A model generated the notes under the pieces. That model was not told the origin of the DNA. It worked only from the letters and a program-made list of their open reading frames with translations, and searched no databases. A stretch of 64,000 nucleotides of DNA from Macrotis lagotis (Eukaryota; Chordata; Mammalia; Peramelemorphia; Peramelidae). This document shows, piece by piece, positions 30,643 through 41,700 of this stretch (its first letter is position 1; every line of letters begins with the position of its first letter). The position numbers and the translations under genes are program-made. The stretch spans positions 656,854,869 through 656,918,868 of the forward strand of contig NC_133666.1 in NCBI RefSeq assembly GCF_037893015.1, written 5' to 3'.

Positions 30643-31074
30643 GTAGCAATGAGAGTCAGATTATATGACATCAGCGAAATCATTTCTGTTAAGTGATTTT
30701 CTTCTTCATCCATGATGATCACTTTTGGAGGGGAAGCAGAGAAATCCAATGGTGGGAGTTACCAAGAGCTGAGGATTCATAGGCCAGGGATGACAACTGG
30801 ACTGGGAACAAGTGGGGAGGGAGCTAGTGAAGCATTAATGTGGCAAATGGAGGGAGGCAAATGAAGCTCAAGGGGGAAAGGTGGACAGAGAGGATAATGC
30901 AGGAGTGGGTGTTTGGAGGTCATGGGCTCAGAGGACAACATAAGGGGGAAGAATGAGGCAGTGGGAGGATAAGAGGGTCTCATCTGAGTATTGATTTTCA
31001 GAGTTCCTAATACTGAGGTGGCATCGTTCTGAGATGATGAGAACTACCTCTATCACCCCTTGCCTCACCCATAA
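30641..31074. other. Unassigned sequence containing a duplicated 23-mer
   Basis: Purine-rich. The 23 bp at 30896-30918 also occur at 28175-28197. No family assigned. Confidence 0.35.
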
Positions 31075-31562
31075 GACTGTAGGTCATGGCATCACTCCCT
31101 GATGTCATGGTCATCAAAAATGAAGGACCATAAACCAAAAAAGGATGAAGTATGGCTGTGTTGGTCTATAGTAAAAGTAGGGTAAAGGAAGAGGATATTG
31201 GTGTTAGTGGTTAGAGGAACTGTTAGCTGCATATTAAAGACCTCAAAACTAAGGGCAACTTGGTGGTGTAGCGCATAGAGCACAAGTTCTGGAGTCAGGA
31301 GGACCTGAGTTCAAATCCTACCTCAGACACTTGATACTTACTAGCTGTGTGACCTGGGGCATGTCACTTAACCCTGATTGCCTCAAATCCAGGGCCATTT
31401 CCAGTGGTCCTGATCTCTATCTAGCCACTGGATAAAGATGACTCTGAAGGGGAAAGTGAGGCTAATGAACAGAACCCCCTCACTCAAATCCAATTCACTT
31501 GCATGTCATGGTATCACCTCCCTGATGCCATGGACTTTTTGGAGAATGAAGGACAAACAATA
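31075..31562 (+). repeat. Type C SINE tail and a complete type C SINE
   Basis: A tail-only copy (ATGGCATCACTCCCTGATGT, AATGAAGGACCATAAAC) at 31085-31130 is followed at 31252-31562 by a full copy. Its head is GGTGGTGTAGCGCATAGAGC, then GTGTGACCTGGGGCATGTCA, ATCTAGCCACTGGATAAAGA and the terminal AATGAAGGACAAACAAT. This is the best type C reference in the window. Confidence 0.85.
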
Positions 31563-32240
31563 TCGAAGACCTTAAAGCTAATAGGAATGAAAATGATGGA
31601 GAAGATGGGGCCGGAGTTAATGAGAAAATTGCGACAACAACTGAGAGGTTGATAGATCATAATGACAAGAGTTGGGGAAAGAAAGGGTAATATTGAAAGA
31701 GTGCATGGACCTCAGAAGAGTGACCTTTAGTAATGGTTTAGAAGTACAAGTGGAGAAAGCAAGAATGTCTTCGAGGTATATAAGAAGGAGGTGAAGAAGT
31801 AGTGGCTTCCAATGAAGAGGGCTGCAAGAGACATGATGCCTGTTCAGGAAAGATAGTTTTCTGTCAAAGCAAAGAGGTAGAAGGAATGATGACTGCAAAA
31901 ATCAATGGTGTTGGAAAGACTCTTGAGAATGGAATAAGTTAGGTGAACTACGAAACAAAGTAGGTGATAGGTGAATTAGGTAGGAATGAGGCTGGGAAGA
32001 GAGCTAATTAAAATAAAGATGAGATTTTAGGAGAAGGTAAGAGATTTTCAAAGCTGGAAGGGATATTGCTGCTGAGGGAATGGAACTGGATGACCAGAAA
32101 TGGGGAGCCAACAAAACGTAAAGGGAGAAAAGGGTGAAGTTTATAAAAATAATTGACTGATGGCTATAGGCACTATGACCAATGGATAAAAGACTGGATT
32201 TGGAGTCAGAGAACTATTACTGTAATAGGTAATTTTTTTT
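31563..32240. other. Unassigned purine-rich sequence
   Basis: Similar texture to 24990-25640, probably old LINE antisense. No gene seen. Confidence 0.3.
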
Positions 32241-32394
32241 CTTCTAATTGTGTCCAGGGGGCAAAAGTACAGAAACCCCAAGGCAGGAACCTCGGCTTCC
32301 CATGAAAGGAGACCCTCAAGAGATCATAAGGAAGCTTCTGAGAAGGTTACCTTGGGGAGGGGGAAGGGGAGAGAAAAGATCAAACAAAGAATCA

Positions 32395-32690
32395 ATAAAT
32401 CAATCCACAAGTTTTTATTAAGCATCTGCTTATGCTTTAGGTGCTGCTCTTCCTAAGAACTGGGGATACAAATGCAGAAGTGCAAAGTTCCTTTCTTCAA
32501 AGACTTTCTAGGGGAGAAAGATGGGGAAGGGAGATAACACCATATGAAGAATGAATGAGTGAATGAATGAATGAATGAATGAATGAATGAAGAAGCATAT
32601 ATGGGAATTCACACAGAAAAGTCAGTCCCTGCTCTCAGGGAGTTCACATTCAAATGGAGAGACAGCACATCTGGAAGCTTTTAGCAGTAA
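32395..32690 (-). repeat. L2 copy with internal (GAAT)n
   Basis: AATCAATCCACAAGTTTTTA, CTGGGGATACAAATGCAGAA and GCTCTCAGGGAGTTCACATT are the reversed L2 3' end. A GAAT array (32551-32590) grew inside it. Confidence 0.65.
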
Positions 32691-33012
32691 ATCAGATAGA
32701 AAAGTCTCACAGTCCCTAATTAGGGTGCAACAGAATAGCTCTTAATTTTTTCCACTAAGGAGATTTCAATTTCTGATGTTGAACCATTTAACAGTGAAAA
32801 GGACTTTGGTAGGAAGAAGTCTTTTGGGGACCTTCAGTAGATGTGGCTGCCACCCTTCATTTCCAGGCTACATCTCTGCAGGGGTTGTTGGTTGGAGGGA
32901 GGGGAGAGTCGGGTGGGAGCAGGGTTAGTTAGGGGCATTGGCATTTTCAGAGATTTTAGACTTATCTGTCTCTTAGAGGCAGCTGGTCAGTGATTAATGG
33001 TGGTAAAGGCAA

Positions 33013-33165
33013 GGAATGGGGCAGTTAGGTGGTGCAGTGGATAGAGCACCGGCTCTAGGGTCAGGAGGACCTGAGTTCAAATTTGATCTCAGACACCTAA
33101 TACTTACATAGCTGTGTGACCTTAGGCAAGTCACTTAACCCCATTGCCTTGCAGGAAAAACAACA
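33013..33165 (+). repeat. WSINE1-like SINE
   Basis: GGGGCAGTTAGGTGGTGCAG head and CCATTGCCTTGCAGGAAAAA end with a CAA-rich tail. Confidence 0.88.
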
Positions 33166-33399
33166 AAAGTTAAAGGCCAGGAAGGTGGACATCCTTTTCC
33201 ATAGAGCTTTCTCCCTTCAGTGATGGCTTTGGGGACCAGGTTAGAAGCAGGATTGGTTGTCTCCTATTTCCAGTGTTTTTAAGGATATATGTTCACATAC
33301 ACAATGCCCACACACACAAATGAGAAATATTCAAAATGAATGCTTATAACTATGATGTCAATGCATTCTGGCTTTGTCACCTTTATTACTAAGGCTAAA

Positions 33400-33545
33400 T
33401 CCTTTCCCATTTCTCCTGTTGCCTCAGTTTCTTCCTTTGTAAAATAACAAAGTTGGACTGCATGGACTAAGTTATCTGATTCTTGCTCTAAATCTAATAG
33501 TCCTAATCTAATCCTGCTCAAAATCTCTGGTTCAAGGATGAAGGC
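33400..33545 (+). repeat. MIR/CORE-SINE
   Basis: GCCTCAGTTTCTTCCTTTGT, AAGTTGGACTGCATGGACTA and TCTTGCTCTAAATCTAATAG. Confidence 0.55.
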
Positions 33546-33579
33546 AGGTGACAAGTGAGGGGTAACTGCTTGGGTAGTC

Positions 33580-33960
33580 ACTGGGGGCTAATTACAGGAG
33601 GCTAGGGCACAGCTGTTCCAGACTCATCCCGTCATGGGCTCCGAGCTGCTGACGCCCTCTGATTGCTAGTGATTTTCCCCCATTATGACTCCAGAGAAGC
33701 CGGGTGGAGCGGGTACAGATGGCACCATGCTGCTCAGGGAGAGGGGAGGCGGGGAGTGTGGGTCTCTGCTCCAATCCAGGCCAAGCTCTGGTGCTAATTC
33801 AGTAAGGAAGTCAAGGCATCAACGTGTTGGCAGGGCAGGGATAATTGGTATAATTGCACCCTAATTACAGGATAATTACTCATTAATAAGTATTTTAGCA
33901 ATCCCTACTTTTTTATGCTAGGGCTAAGAATAATTACTATGTAATCTCCGGGCAGCCATG
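33580..33960. promoter_or_regulatory. Candidate enhancer with clustered homeodomain-type sites
   Basis: Repeat-free. The left half is GC-rich (CATGGGCTCCGAGCTGCTGA). The right half packs TAAT/ATTA cores: 33795 (CTAATTC), 33842, 33851, 33862 (TAATTA), 33873 (TAATTA), 33883 (ATTAAT) and 33931 (TAATTA), with CACCCTAATTACAGGATAAT in the centre. A dense run of ATTA cores beside GC-rich DNA is typical of developmental enhancers. Bound factors and target gene are unknown. Confidence 0.45.
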
Positions 33961-34607
33961 TCCATGGCATGCATGTATGAGGTTGGGGCAGGAATGGAGG
34001 GAGGCTCCAGTGGTAGAAGGAGAAGGGATCTCTGTGGGTCTCATTCAGGGTCCTACCCTACTCGCCTTCCTATCCTCCCCCCCTCTCCCCACCCTTACAC
34101 AGAGAACACAGGAGCAGCTGTGCAGAAGGGTCCTTGTCAAGGAGAAAATGATTCTTTGTGGGGCTCAGTTCCTTCTAGAAGCCAAGAGACTTATTTCTGC
34201 CTGGTATTTGGTTCTTAGAATGCTCACCCAGAGAGATATCCTTCTTACACGTAAAATGCCCCAAACAGAACTCATTATCTTTCCCCCTCAACACTCATCC
34301 TTTTCCTCGCTTTCCTATTACTGTAGAGGGCAACACCATTCCCCTAATCCCTCAGGTTCACAACTAGGAGTCCTCCTGGATTCCTCACTATCTCACTCCC
34401 CATAGCCATGCTCTTGTCAAGGCCTGTTGATTTTACCTATAAAACAGCTCTCTAATATGCTCTTCTCTCTGAAGACGAAGTCACTTCTCCAGTTCAGGCA
34501 CCCAGCACTTCGTGGCTCATCACTGTTGGTGAGGCTGCCCGCCTCACCCCTTAATTCTTTCTTATTTATCCTGCGTTTTGTAACTATTTGTTTGTATGCT
34601 TATTTGT

Positions 34608-34870
34608 TGTTGCTGTTTTGAGTCATTTCAGTCGTATCTGACTCTCCATGACCCGATTTGGAGTTTTTTTGACAAAGATGTTGGAATCATTTGTAATTTC
34701 TTTCTCCAGCTCATTTTAGTGATGAAGAAGCTGAGACAAACAGGGTGAAATGACTTGCCCAGGGTCACTTAGAAAGTGTCTAAGGTTGGACTTGAACTCA
34801 GGAAGTTGAGTCTTTCCTGACTATAGACCTTCTCTTTTATCTACCATGGCACCAATTAACTTAGCTGTCT
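34608..34870 (-). repeat. Type B SINE inside L2
   Basis: Starts with the reversed CAA-tail TGTTGTTGCTGTTTTGAGTC, then CAGTCGTATCTGACTCTCCA, reversed CORE and TTATCTACCATGGCACC. Confidence 0.85.
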
Positions 34871-34874
34871 CAAC

Positions 34875-34902
34875 AACCCTGGGATGTAGATGCCATTTGA
34901 TA

Positions 34903-34938
<36 letters not shown>

Positions 34939-35060
34939 CCTTTATTTTACAATGGAGGAAAACAAAGGTTCTGTGACTTGCTCAGGGTTACATAACTATA
35001 AAGTGTCTGCACTGGATTTGAACTTGGGTCTTCCTGACTCCAGACCAAGGGCTCTAACAA
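34875..35060 (-). repeat. MIR copy with (CA)n
   Basis: A CA run (34903-34938) sits in a reversed MIR (GTGACTTGCTCAGGGTTACA, TTTGAACTTGGGTCTTCCTG). Confidence 0.65.
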
Positions 35061-35074
35061 TATACATACTGATG

Positions 35075-35245
35075 GATTGAAGGCTATGGTGTAGTGGACA
35101 GAGGGTTGGGTTTGGAGTCAGACAATCAGGACTTGAATACAGGGTCTCTCTTTGTCCCACCTCCATTTCTTCATCTGTATAATGAGAGGTGGGATTTTTG
35201 ATGTCTGTGATCTCCTCCAGCTCTAAATCTCTTTATCCTCTGATA
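35075..35245 (+). repeat. CORE-SINE (Ther2/WALLSI-like)
   Basis: GGTGTAGTGGACAGAGGGTT, CCATTTCTTCATCTGTATAA, GGTGGGATTTTTGATGTCTG and CCAGCTCTAAATCTCTTTAT. Confidence 0.65.
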
Positions 35246-35814
35246 TTTGGGTGCTTAGAAGGCAGATGTCCCTCACTTAGCTAAATATTTCGGAAGTTGG
35301 AAGTAGAGGACATATGAATCAGGGACTAGGAATCTGGCACCTTCTAGTCTTTCCTTAATTCTTATCCTGGGGTAGAAGAGGGACTGAGCACAGACACTTG
35401 CCCAAGTGATAAAGGGAAGTTTTGACCAGGTCACCTCTTCTGCTCAGTCAACTTCAGTGGCTCCCCTATTACCTCCAGGATCCAATATAAAATCTTCTGT
35501 TTGATTTTCAAGGTCCTTTACAACCTTGATCCCTTCCAACCTTTCTGGTCTTCTTGGCTCTCCTCCAGCAACACTGGCCTCCTGGGTGTTCCCTACATAT
35601 GATCTTCTGTCTCTGGATCCTGGGTCTTTTCTCTGACTGTCTGCTATGTTTAGAGTGCTTCTCCTCCCTTCTACTTTCTGGTTTCCTTCCAGTCAGTCTT
35701 AAACTTCACCCTCTTTAGGAAACTTTTCTTGATCCCTTCCACTGCCAGTGTCTTCTGAGATTAACCTCCTGGTTACTCATGTTCCCTCTATTTTGTAGGT
35801 TTATAATTACTGAC

Positions 35815-36012
35815 ATTGCTGGGTCCAAATCTGACTTCAGAATCCAGCTGGGAGACCTTGGATAAGTCATCTCAGCCTGTTTGCCTCAGTTTCATCATCT
35901 TTAAAATGAGCTAAAGGAAGATATGGCAAACCCCTCCAATATCTTTGCCAAGAAAATCTCAAATGGGGTCACACTGAGTAGGACATGACTTAAATGACTG
36001 AACGTAAACAAT
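35815..36012 (+). repeat. Type B SINE inside L2, 5' truncated
   Basis: GGGTCCAAATCTGACTTCAG, GCCTCAGTTTCATCATCTTT, CCAATATCTTTGCCAAGAAA, AAATGGGGTCACACTGAGTA and GACTTAAATGACTGAACG. Confidence 0.85.
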
Positions 36013-36161
36013 AAATTGCTGTCACACTGTTTCCCCCAATAGACTGTAAACTCCTTGAGGGAAGGTAACCAGGTTTTTGTCTTTCTTTGTATCCATATCA
36101 ATTCCTGTCTGACATTCACAACAAGCCTTAATCAATATTTATTGATTGATTAGTTTACTAT

Positions 36162-36615
36162 TGGTGACTGATATTGACTTCACCTTTTCAAATAATCATT
36201 GCCTGTGTTATCAGCCACCCCTGATCTGATACAGATACACACTCACAGAGACATGCACACACAGACATAGGGATCCATTCTCAAGACACACTCACATTTG
36301 GTGCATCTTGGGTGATGAGGAAGAGAAGATGAGTCTGGTTTCTCCCAAGTGCTGACAATTGGATTTATACTGAAGATGACCTTGAGAGAGGGGAGCCATC
36401 AGCATCAGCCTGGTGAAATCTGCTGAGCCAGGATAGAGAGAACCTGACAAGGTGTGGACAGATCTGTCCAAGGGGAACTTGGGAGAAGTCCTTGTTTATA
36501 AACTACCTTCATTCCTAGCCTCCCTGGAGAGAATGAACTTCCTACAGTGCTGTATATAGAGTTTTTTCCCAATCTAATGGCCACTGGAGGACAGGAGTTG
36601 GAAACTGGACTCAGA
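36162..36615. other. Unique sequence
   Basis: No repeat recognised apart from a short CA-rich stretch (36235-36270). No gene seen. Confidence 0.35.
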
Positions 36616-36619
36616 CACT

Positions 36620-36830
36620 TTAATTGTGTAGTTTAACTCTGCCTCACATCCAGGGCCATCTCCAGTTGTCCTGATTCATATCTGGCAGCTGGATCCAGAA
36701 GGCTCTGGAGGAGAAAGTGAGGTTGGTGACTTAGTACAGCCTCCCCCTCAAATCCAATTCACGTGCTTGTCATGGTATCACCTCCCTGATGTCATGGTCT
36801 TTTGAAAATGAAGGACAAACATTCCATCCT
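36620..36830 (+). repeat. Type C SINE, 5' truncated
   Basis: CCAGGGCCATCTCCAGTTGT, TCATATCTGGCAGCTGGATC, TCACCTCCCTGATGTCATGG and AATGAAGGACAAACATTCC. Confidence 0.85.
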
Positions 36831-37039
36831 AGGCAAGCCTTCCTTCCTTCTAATCTGTAATCTCCTATTTCATCTCCCTGACTCAAATCTCTTTCTTTCC
36901 TTGACATGATAGCAGTTGTATCAAACTCATATGTACTTCATCCTGATCTAGAAAACTACAAATTAACATTACCTATGTTGTATTATATTTTTATTCATTT
37001 TGTTAACTATTTCCCAATGACACTTTAAAGTCACACTCA

Positions 37040-37570
37040 ATAAACCCAAGGGCTTGACACCGTTGTTGTATGCAGTTAAGTGATTTTGCTAAAAGGCAAA
37101 TTTGGCTGGGTAACTCCCTTATTCAATAAATTCTAATGGTTCCTTTACAATCAAATGTAATTTCTACCATTTTGAATTTAAAATCTTTCACAATCCTGCT
37201 GATACTTACTCTTCATCCCTACTGTGTGTATAGAGAGATCATGCATAGAGAGATCAAACTAAACTGACTTTCTTGCTGTTACTCACAGTCAGCACTCATC
37301 TCCCACCTCTGGACTTTTGCACTGGCTGTTCTCTCTCCCTGGAGTGCATTCCCTTTTACTACGTTCTCTCAGAGTTCTTGGTTTCCTTCAGCCTCAAAAT
37401 CCATCATCTGAAGTAGCACTTTCTATTTTCCTAATTTTCCATCTTCATGAATTTATTTATATTGTTATCTCCCTCTGCTAGACTGCTTTCACTTTTGTCT
37501 TTGAATTCCCAGCATCTAGGGGCCGTTTCTGACACATGGTTGTCACTTAATAGATGTTTTTTGACTGACT
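37040..37570 (+). mobile_element. L2 LINE 3' portion
   Basis: Late ORF2 and 3' UTR: GCACTGGCTGTTCTCTCTCC, CTCCCTCTGCTAGACTGCTT and CAGCATCTAGGGGCCGTTTC, ending TGTCACTTAATAGATG. A separate fragment may precede it at 36830-36900. Confidence 0.7.
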
Positions 37571-37725
37571 GCATGATTGTCAGTTCTATGGGGAGTTGTG
37601 ACCAGATTCTGAGTCAAGGACACTCTGGGAAAGCCACTGTGATCTGGGAATTGTGGGCCTGCACAACTGTAACAAGGGCAAAGAGATCAACTCTGCCTTC
37701 AAGAACTGAAATTTAGAAGTCACAT

Positions 37726-39115
37726 TTTTTTTCTTTTTCATTCATTTATTTCTTTTTCTTGTTTTCAATTTTCATTCCTTTTGCAAGCTTTTGAGTTCCA
37801 TGTTTTTCTATCATCCTCCCTTCTTTCCCTCCTCTCCATGACAACAAGCAATCTGATAAAGGTTATACATGTACAATTGTGTTTAACATATTTCTATATT
37901 AGTCATGTTGTGAAAGAAGAATTAGAACTAAGGGGGACAATATGAGAAAGAGAGAAAACGCATAAAGGAAGTTAAAAAAAGTGAACATAGTATGTTTTTC
38001 TCTCTGCATTCAGACTCCATAGTTTTTTCCTCTGGATCTGGATGACATTTTCCTTAAAAGATCTGTTATGTTTGTTCTTGATCACTGAACTGCTAAAAAG
38101 ATCCATCATGACTGATCATCTCACAATAGTGCTGTTTTTGTGTACAAAGTTCTCCTGGTTCTGTTCACTTCACTCAGCGTCAATTCATGAAAGTCTTTCC
38201 ATGCTTTTCTGAAGTCTGGCCGCTCATGATTTCTTTCTTTCTTTCTTTTTTTTTTGCAAGGCAATGGGGTTAAGTGTGGCCAAAGGCCACACAGCTAGGT
38301 GATTATTAAGTGTCTGAGGCCAGATTTGAACTCAGGTACTCCTGACTCCAGCCACCCCCCGTTCATGATTTCTTAAAGTACAATAGTACTCCATAACATT
38401 CATATATCGTAGCTTGTTCAGTCATTCTCTAATCAATGGACACCCCCTCAAGTTCCAATTCTCTGCCACCATACAAAGAGTGGCTATAAATATTTTTTCA
38501 CATGTGGATTTTTCCCTTTCTTAATGATCTCTTTGAGATATAGATCTAGAAGTGGTATTGTTAGATTAAAGGGATGCACAATTTTATTGCTCTCCAGAGT
38601 GGTTAGATCAGTTCACAACTTCACCACTAGTGCAGTTTTGTCACATTCTCTCCAATCTCCATCATTTTCCTTTTTTTGTATTTTAGCCAATCTGATACAT
38701 ATAAAGTGGTACCTCAGAGTTATTTTAATTTGCATTTATCTCATCAATAATGATTTAGGACATCTTTTCTTATGACTACAGATAGTTTTAATTTCTTCAT
38801 CTGAAAACTGCCTGTTCCTATCCTTTGACCATTTATCAACTGGAGAATGACTTGTATTCTTATAAATTGGACTCAGTTCTCTATATATTTTGGAAATGAA
38901 TCCTTTATCAGAAACACTAACTGTGAAAATTGTTTCCCATCTTTCTGCATTCCTTCTAATTTTGGTTGCTTTGGTTTTAGTTGTGTAAAACCTTTTTTAA
39001 TTTAATGTAATAGAAATTATGAATTTTGCAATTTTTATATCTTTGATTTCTTCTTTGGTCACAAACTTCTTCCCTTGAGTTCACATCTTAAAAAGAGTTT
39101 TTAAAGATTTCACAT
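37726..39115 (-). mobile_element. 5'-truncated L1 with nested SINE
   Basis: Read on the minus strand, a short stretch translates to IKLKK...WETIFTVSVSDKGFISKIYREL...NRQFSDEEIKTICSHKKR...MQIKITLRYHL. This is collinear with the C-terminal domain of L1 ORF2p (human WEKIFATYSSDKGLISRIY). After that come the 3' UTR and reversed A-tail at about 37726-37760. Frameshifts and stops are frequent. The 5' end is truncated near 39115. A type A SINE splits it at 38.23 kb. Confidence 0.82.
38238..38361 (-). repeat. WSINE1-like SINE nested in L1, internally deleted
   Basis: TCATGATTTCTT occurs on both sides (about 38225-38236 and 38364-38375), the TSD cut from L1 sequence. It keeps the tail and central box (TTTGAACTCAGGTACTCCTG). 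It lacks most of the head, jumping from GACTCCAG to CCACCCCC. Confidence 0.85.
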
Positions 39116-39837
39116 ATTTAAAACTGTTTACATTTGCATTTGGACAACACACACTTCTCTATTACTAAGGTATCAATAATAATGAGCTAAAAATGGGAAA
39201 CTAGGAGAGGCTGGGTTTCCTCCTCCCCAGCCTGGCCCCACTTGGCTCTCTTCAGGTGATGACTTATACAGGAGCTTCTTCAGAGGTCTTAATGTTCTGG
39301 AGAAAAGAATCCTGAGATATCTGTTTCTCCTTGACTGGGCAGTATCCTGGAATCTCTCCTTACCTTGCCATAGTGCCCCAAGTCTCTCCTACCTTGTGTC
39401 CCATCCCTCCCAAATGAATCTGGCTTCATTATTTGTATCTTTTTCACAGCGTTACTTACAGTTTATAATGAGGGAATATTTCTGTTTCTTCCCAAGTATT
39501 AAAACTGCTAGTTATGGCTCTGGGAAAGTGTATCCTGAAAAACCGAGAACTGGGTGCCCTGGTCTGGTGGCTGTGGGTTGGGCATGCTACAATTTGGGAA
39601 AAGTGTATCCTGTCTTTGTCCTGTAAAAAAGACCCCTGGATTGTCAGACATGGTCAGAACTTCAGCAGGGAATAAGAGGATGGGGATGTTCCTAGTAGTT
39701 CTGCCTCCTGAGTCAGTGAAAGATTGTATGGTAACCCCCAGCATTCATAGGCCTGAAAGTCTACCTGAAAGAGCTTCATCTATTGCTTCTTTTCATATGA
39801 AAATCTCAAGGGCCCAGTAAGTTATATACTAATTATA
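39116..39837. other. Unique sequence
   Basis: No repeat family recognised. GGGAAAGTGTATCCTG at about 39521 recurs with one extra A at about 39597, a short local duplication about 76 bp apart. Open frames on both strands are unrecognised. Confidence 0.35.
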
Positions 39838-40060
39838 AATATATATATATATATATAAAACATATAAATTCATACATATTTAAACATTTAAGGTTTGCAA
39901 AGGACTTTACATATATTACCTCATTGATCCTCACTAACTCTGGAAGGTAGGTGTTATTAATATCCTCATTTTCCAGATAGGGAAACTGAGGTAAACAAAG
40001 GTTAAGTGACTTGCCCAGCTACTTGAGTCAGGATTTGGAACTCTAGTCATCCTGACTCGA
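39838..40060 (-). repeat. (TA)n and reversed MIR
   Basis: A short TA run (39838-39858) precedes a MIR: GGTTTGCAAAGGACTTTACA, TCCAGATAGGGAAACTGAGG, GTGACTTGCCCAGCTA. Confidence 0.65.
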
Positions 40061-40439
40061 AATTCAGTACTTAATAAATGCAATAAGGTGAGCTCATTTC
40101 AATTAGAGATCGCTGAGAGTAAAAGGAATGGAAAGTTTGAAAGAAGAGAAGGACAATTTTAAAACCTAGTTTGGGAAGAATATGGGGACTTTGGACACCT
40201 GAGAAGGGAGAAGGGGTAGTTAGGTAGATCAAGGTCATGAGGTTAAGTGGAAAGAACACTCAGCAGGAATGAAAGGACTTTAATTCACAGCCTGGCTGTG
40301 AGAATTACTATCTCTGTCACCCTAAGTAAGTCACTTTCCTCCCTCTTGGGAATCTCAATCAAAAATCAAAACCAGTTGATGAGTAGGGGTATTCAATGTC
40401 AGTTGGAAGGGTCTCCAATAAAGGAAAAATCCACTACCT

Positions 40440-40565
40440 CCCCATTGTACTTTTGGAGAGCCATCATTATTAGAAAGGGTGAGCTCTTGTAGGGCACAGA
40501 TGAAGTGTTTGTCTTTCTTTGTAACCCAGGCAATTAGCACAGTGCCTAACACCATAAATACTTAA
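40440..40565 (+). repeat. L2 3' end
   Basis: GAGCTCTTGTAGGGCACAGA, CAATTAGCACAGTGCCTAAC and ACTTAATGAAG. Confidence 0.55.
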
Positions 40566-40569
40566 TGAA

Positions 40570-40815
40570 GGTGGCAGCTAGGGAGTGAAATTTGTCACAT
40601 CCCTGGATTCAAAGTCAGAAAGACCTGGGTTCAAAGTCTATATTCAGACACTAATCAGCTGTGAGAACTGAACTAATCACTTTACCCTGTTAGTTCATCT
40701 GTCAATTGAGCCAGAGAAGATGACAAATTACTCAAGAATCTTTGCTAAGAAAACCCCAAATGAGATCATGAAGAATCAAACACAACTGAAACGAAATGGA
40801 TAACAACAAACAAAT
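40570..40815 (+). repeat. Type B SINE
   Basis: GGTGGCAGCTAGGGAGTGAA head, decayed CORE, AATCTTTGCTAAGAAAACCC, ATGAGATCATGAAGAATCAA and AACACAACTGAAACG. Confidence 0.8.
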
Positions 40816-40819
40816 GAAA

Positions 40820-40960
40820 AAATTAGCCCTGAATCCAAAGTCCTGATTTCAAATCCTGTCTCTGATGTTTAGTACCATGGTGACTTTGAGGAAGTCTCTC
40901 AACCTCTCTAAGACCTCAATTCCTTATCTGCAAAATGAGAGGGTTGAATTCAGTAACCTG
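40820..40960 (+). repeat. MIR/CORE-SINE
   Basis: AAAGTCCTGATTTCAAATCC, CCATGGTGACTTTGAGGAAG and CTCAATTCCTTATCTGCAAA. Confidence 0.55.
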
Positions 40961-40964
40961 TACA

Positions 40965-41490
40965 GAGACATTATGGTGTGAACCCTTTTTTTACGTACTG
41001 GAAGACATCATGTCCTTCCTTAGTCTTTTTCCCAGAATAGCATCCCTAGTCCCTTCAACTGGTTGCCATATGAACTTAAGGTTCTTCATCATCATGGCTG
41101 ACTTCTCCAGTTTTTAATCCACATCCTTCCTAATAAAAAACACTCAGGGTTCACTTGTTCAATGTACACAGACACTGGTAATTTGGGTCCCCAGAGGAAT
41201 GCTGCTGCTACATTCAAGCTTCTAGGGGGAAACCCTATGGGTGGCTAGTTTCTTAAAAATATTTCATAGCCCCCCACTGGTTATGTGCATCCGATAGAGT
41301 CAGTTCTTTAACAAAGGAATCGATTCAAATGTTATAATAAAAAATGATCATTCCATTAAGATTTAGAATGAAGCATGATGTTTCAGATATGTTCAGACCA
41401 GGGCAGGATCTAATGAGGGACATCCTCTTCCAAGGTTTTGAACTTCATTCTTCTTTCTATTCAGTCTATTTTTATTTATTATCAAATTTT
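40965..41490. other. Unique sequence
   Basis: No repeat family or gene is recognised between the CORE-SINE and the next MIR. Confidence 0.35.
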
Positions 41491-41559
41491 CTAAACCAGA
41501 TGTGAGATTTAGAACTTTGTGTTTGGAGGAAAATCATGGGATGACTGTAAAGTGCACTC

Positions 41560-41700
41560 CCAATCAGAAATACTTCCTATTACATTGTTCCACATCTGAA
41601 GGGATCCTCATGATCCTGTGGGCCAATCTTGGGTCTCATTCCAGAAGAGGAAGCTAAAGGATTTGAACTTAGGTCTCTTGAGTAATTAGCACATTGCCAT
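41560..41700 (-). repeat. Decayed CORE-SINE
   Basis: ATCTGAAGGGATCCTCATGA, AGAAGAGGAAGCTAAAGGAT and TTTGAACTTAGGTCTC. Confidence 0.4.

Larger units (their letters stand above)
34230..36160 (+). mobile_element. L2 LINE in three collinear pieces
   Basis: Piece 1 (34250-34560) matches L2 ORF2 late region (CCCAAACAGAACTCATTATC, CTAGGAGTCCTCCTGGATTC). Piece 2 (35430-35800) continues (CTTCAGTGGCTCCCCTATTA, CAAGGTCCTTTACAACCTTG, TTAGGAAACTTTTCTTGATC). Piece 3 (36030-36160) is the 3' end (ATAGACTGTAAACTCCTTGA). Order and strand are kept, so this is one old element split by younger SINEs. No intact frame remains. Confidence 0.75.

Noticed and set aside
33977-34405. 142-codon frame
   Set aside because: Its second half is L2 ORF2-derived sequence in a decayed element, and the first half shows no domain.
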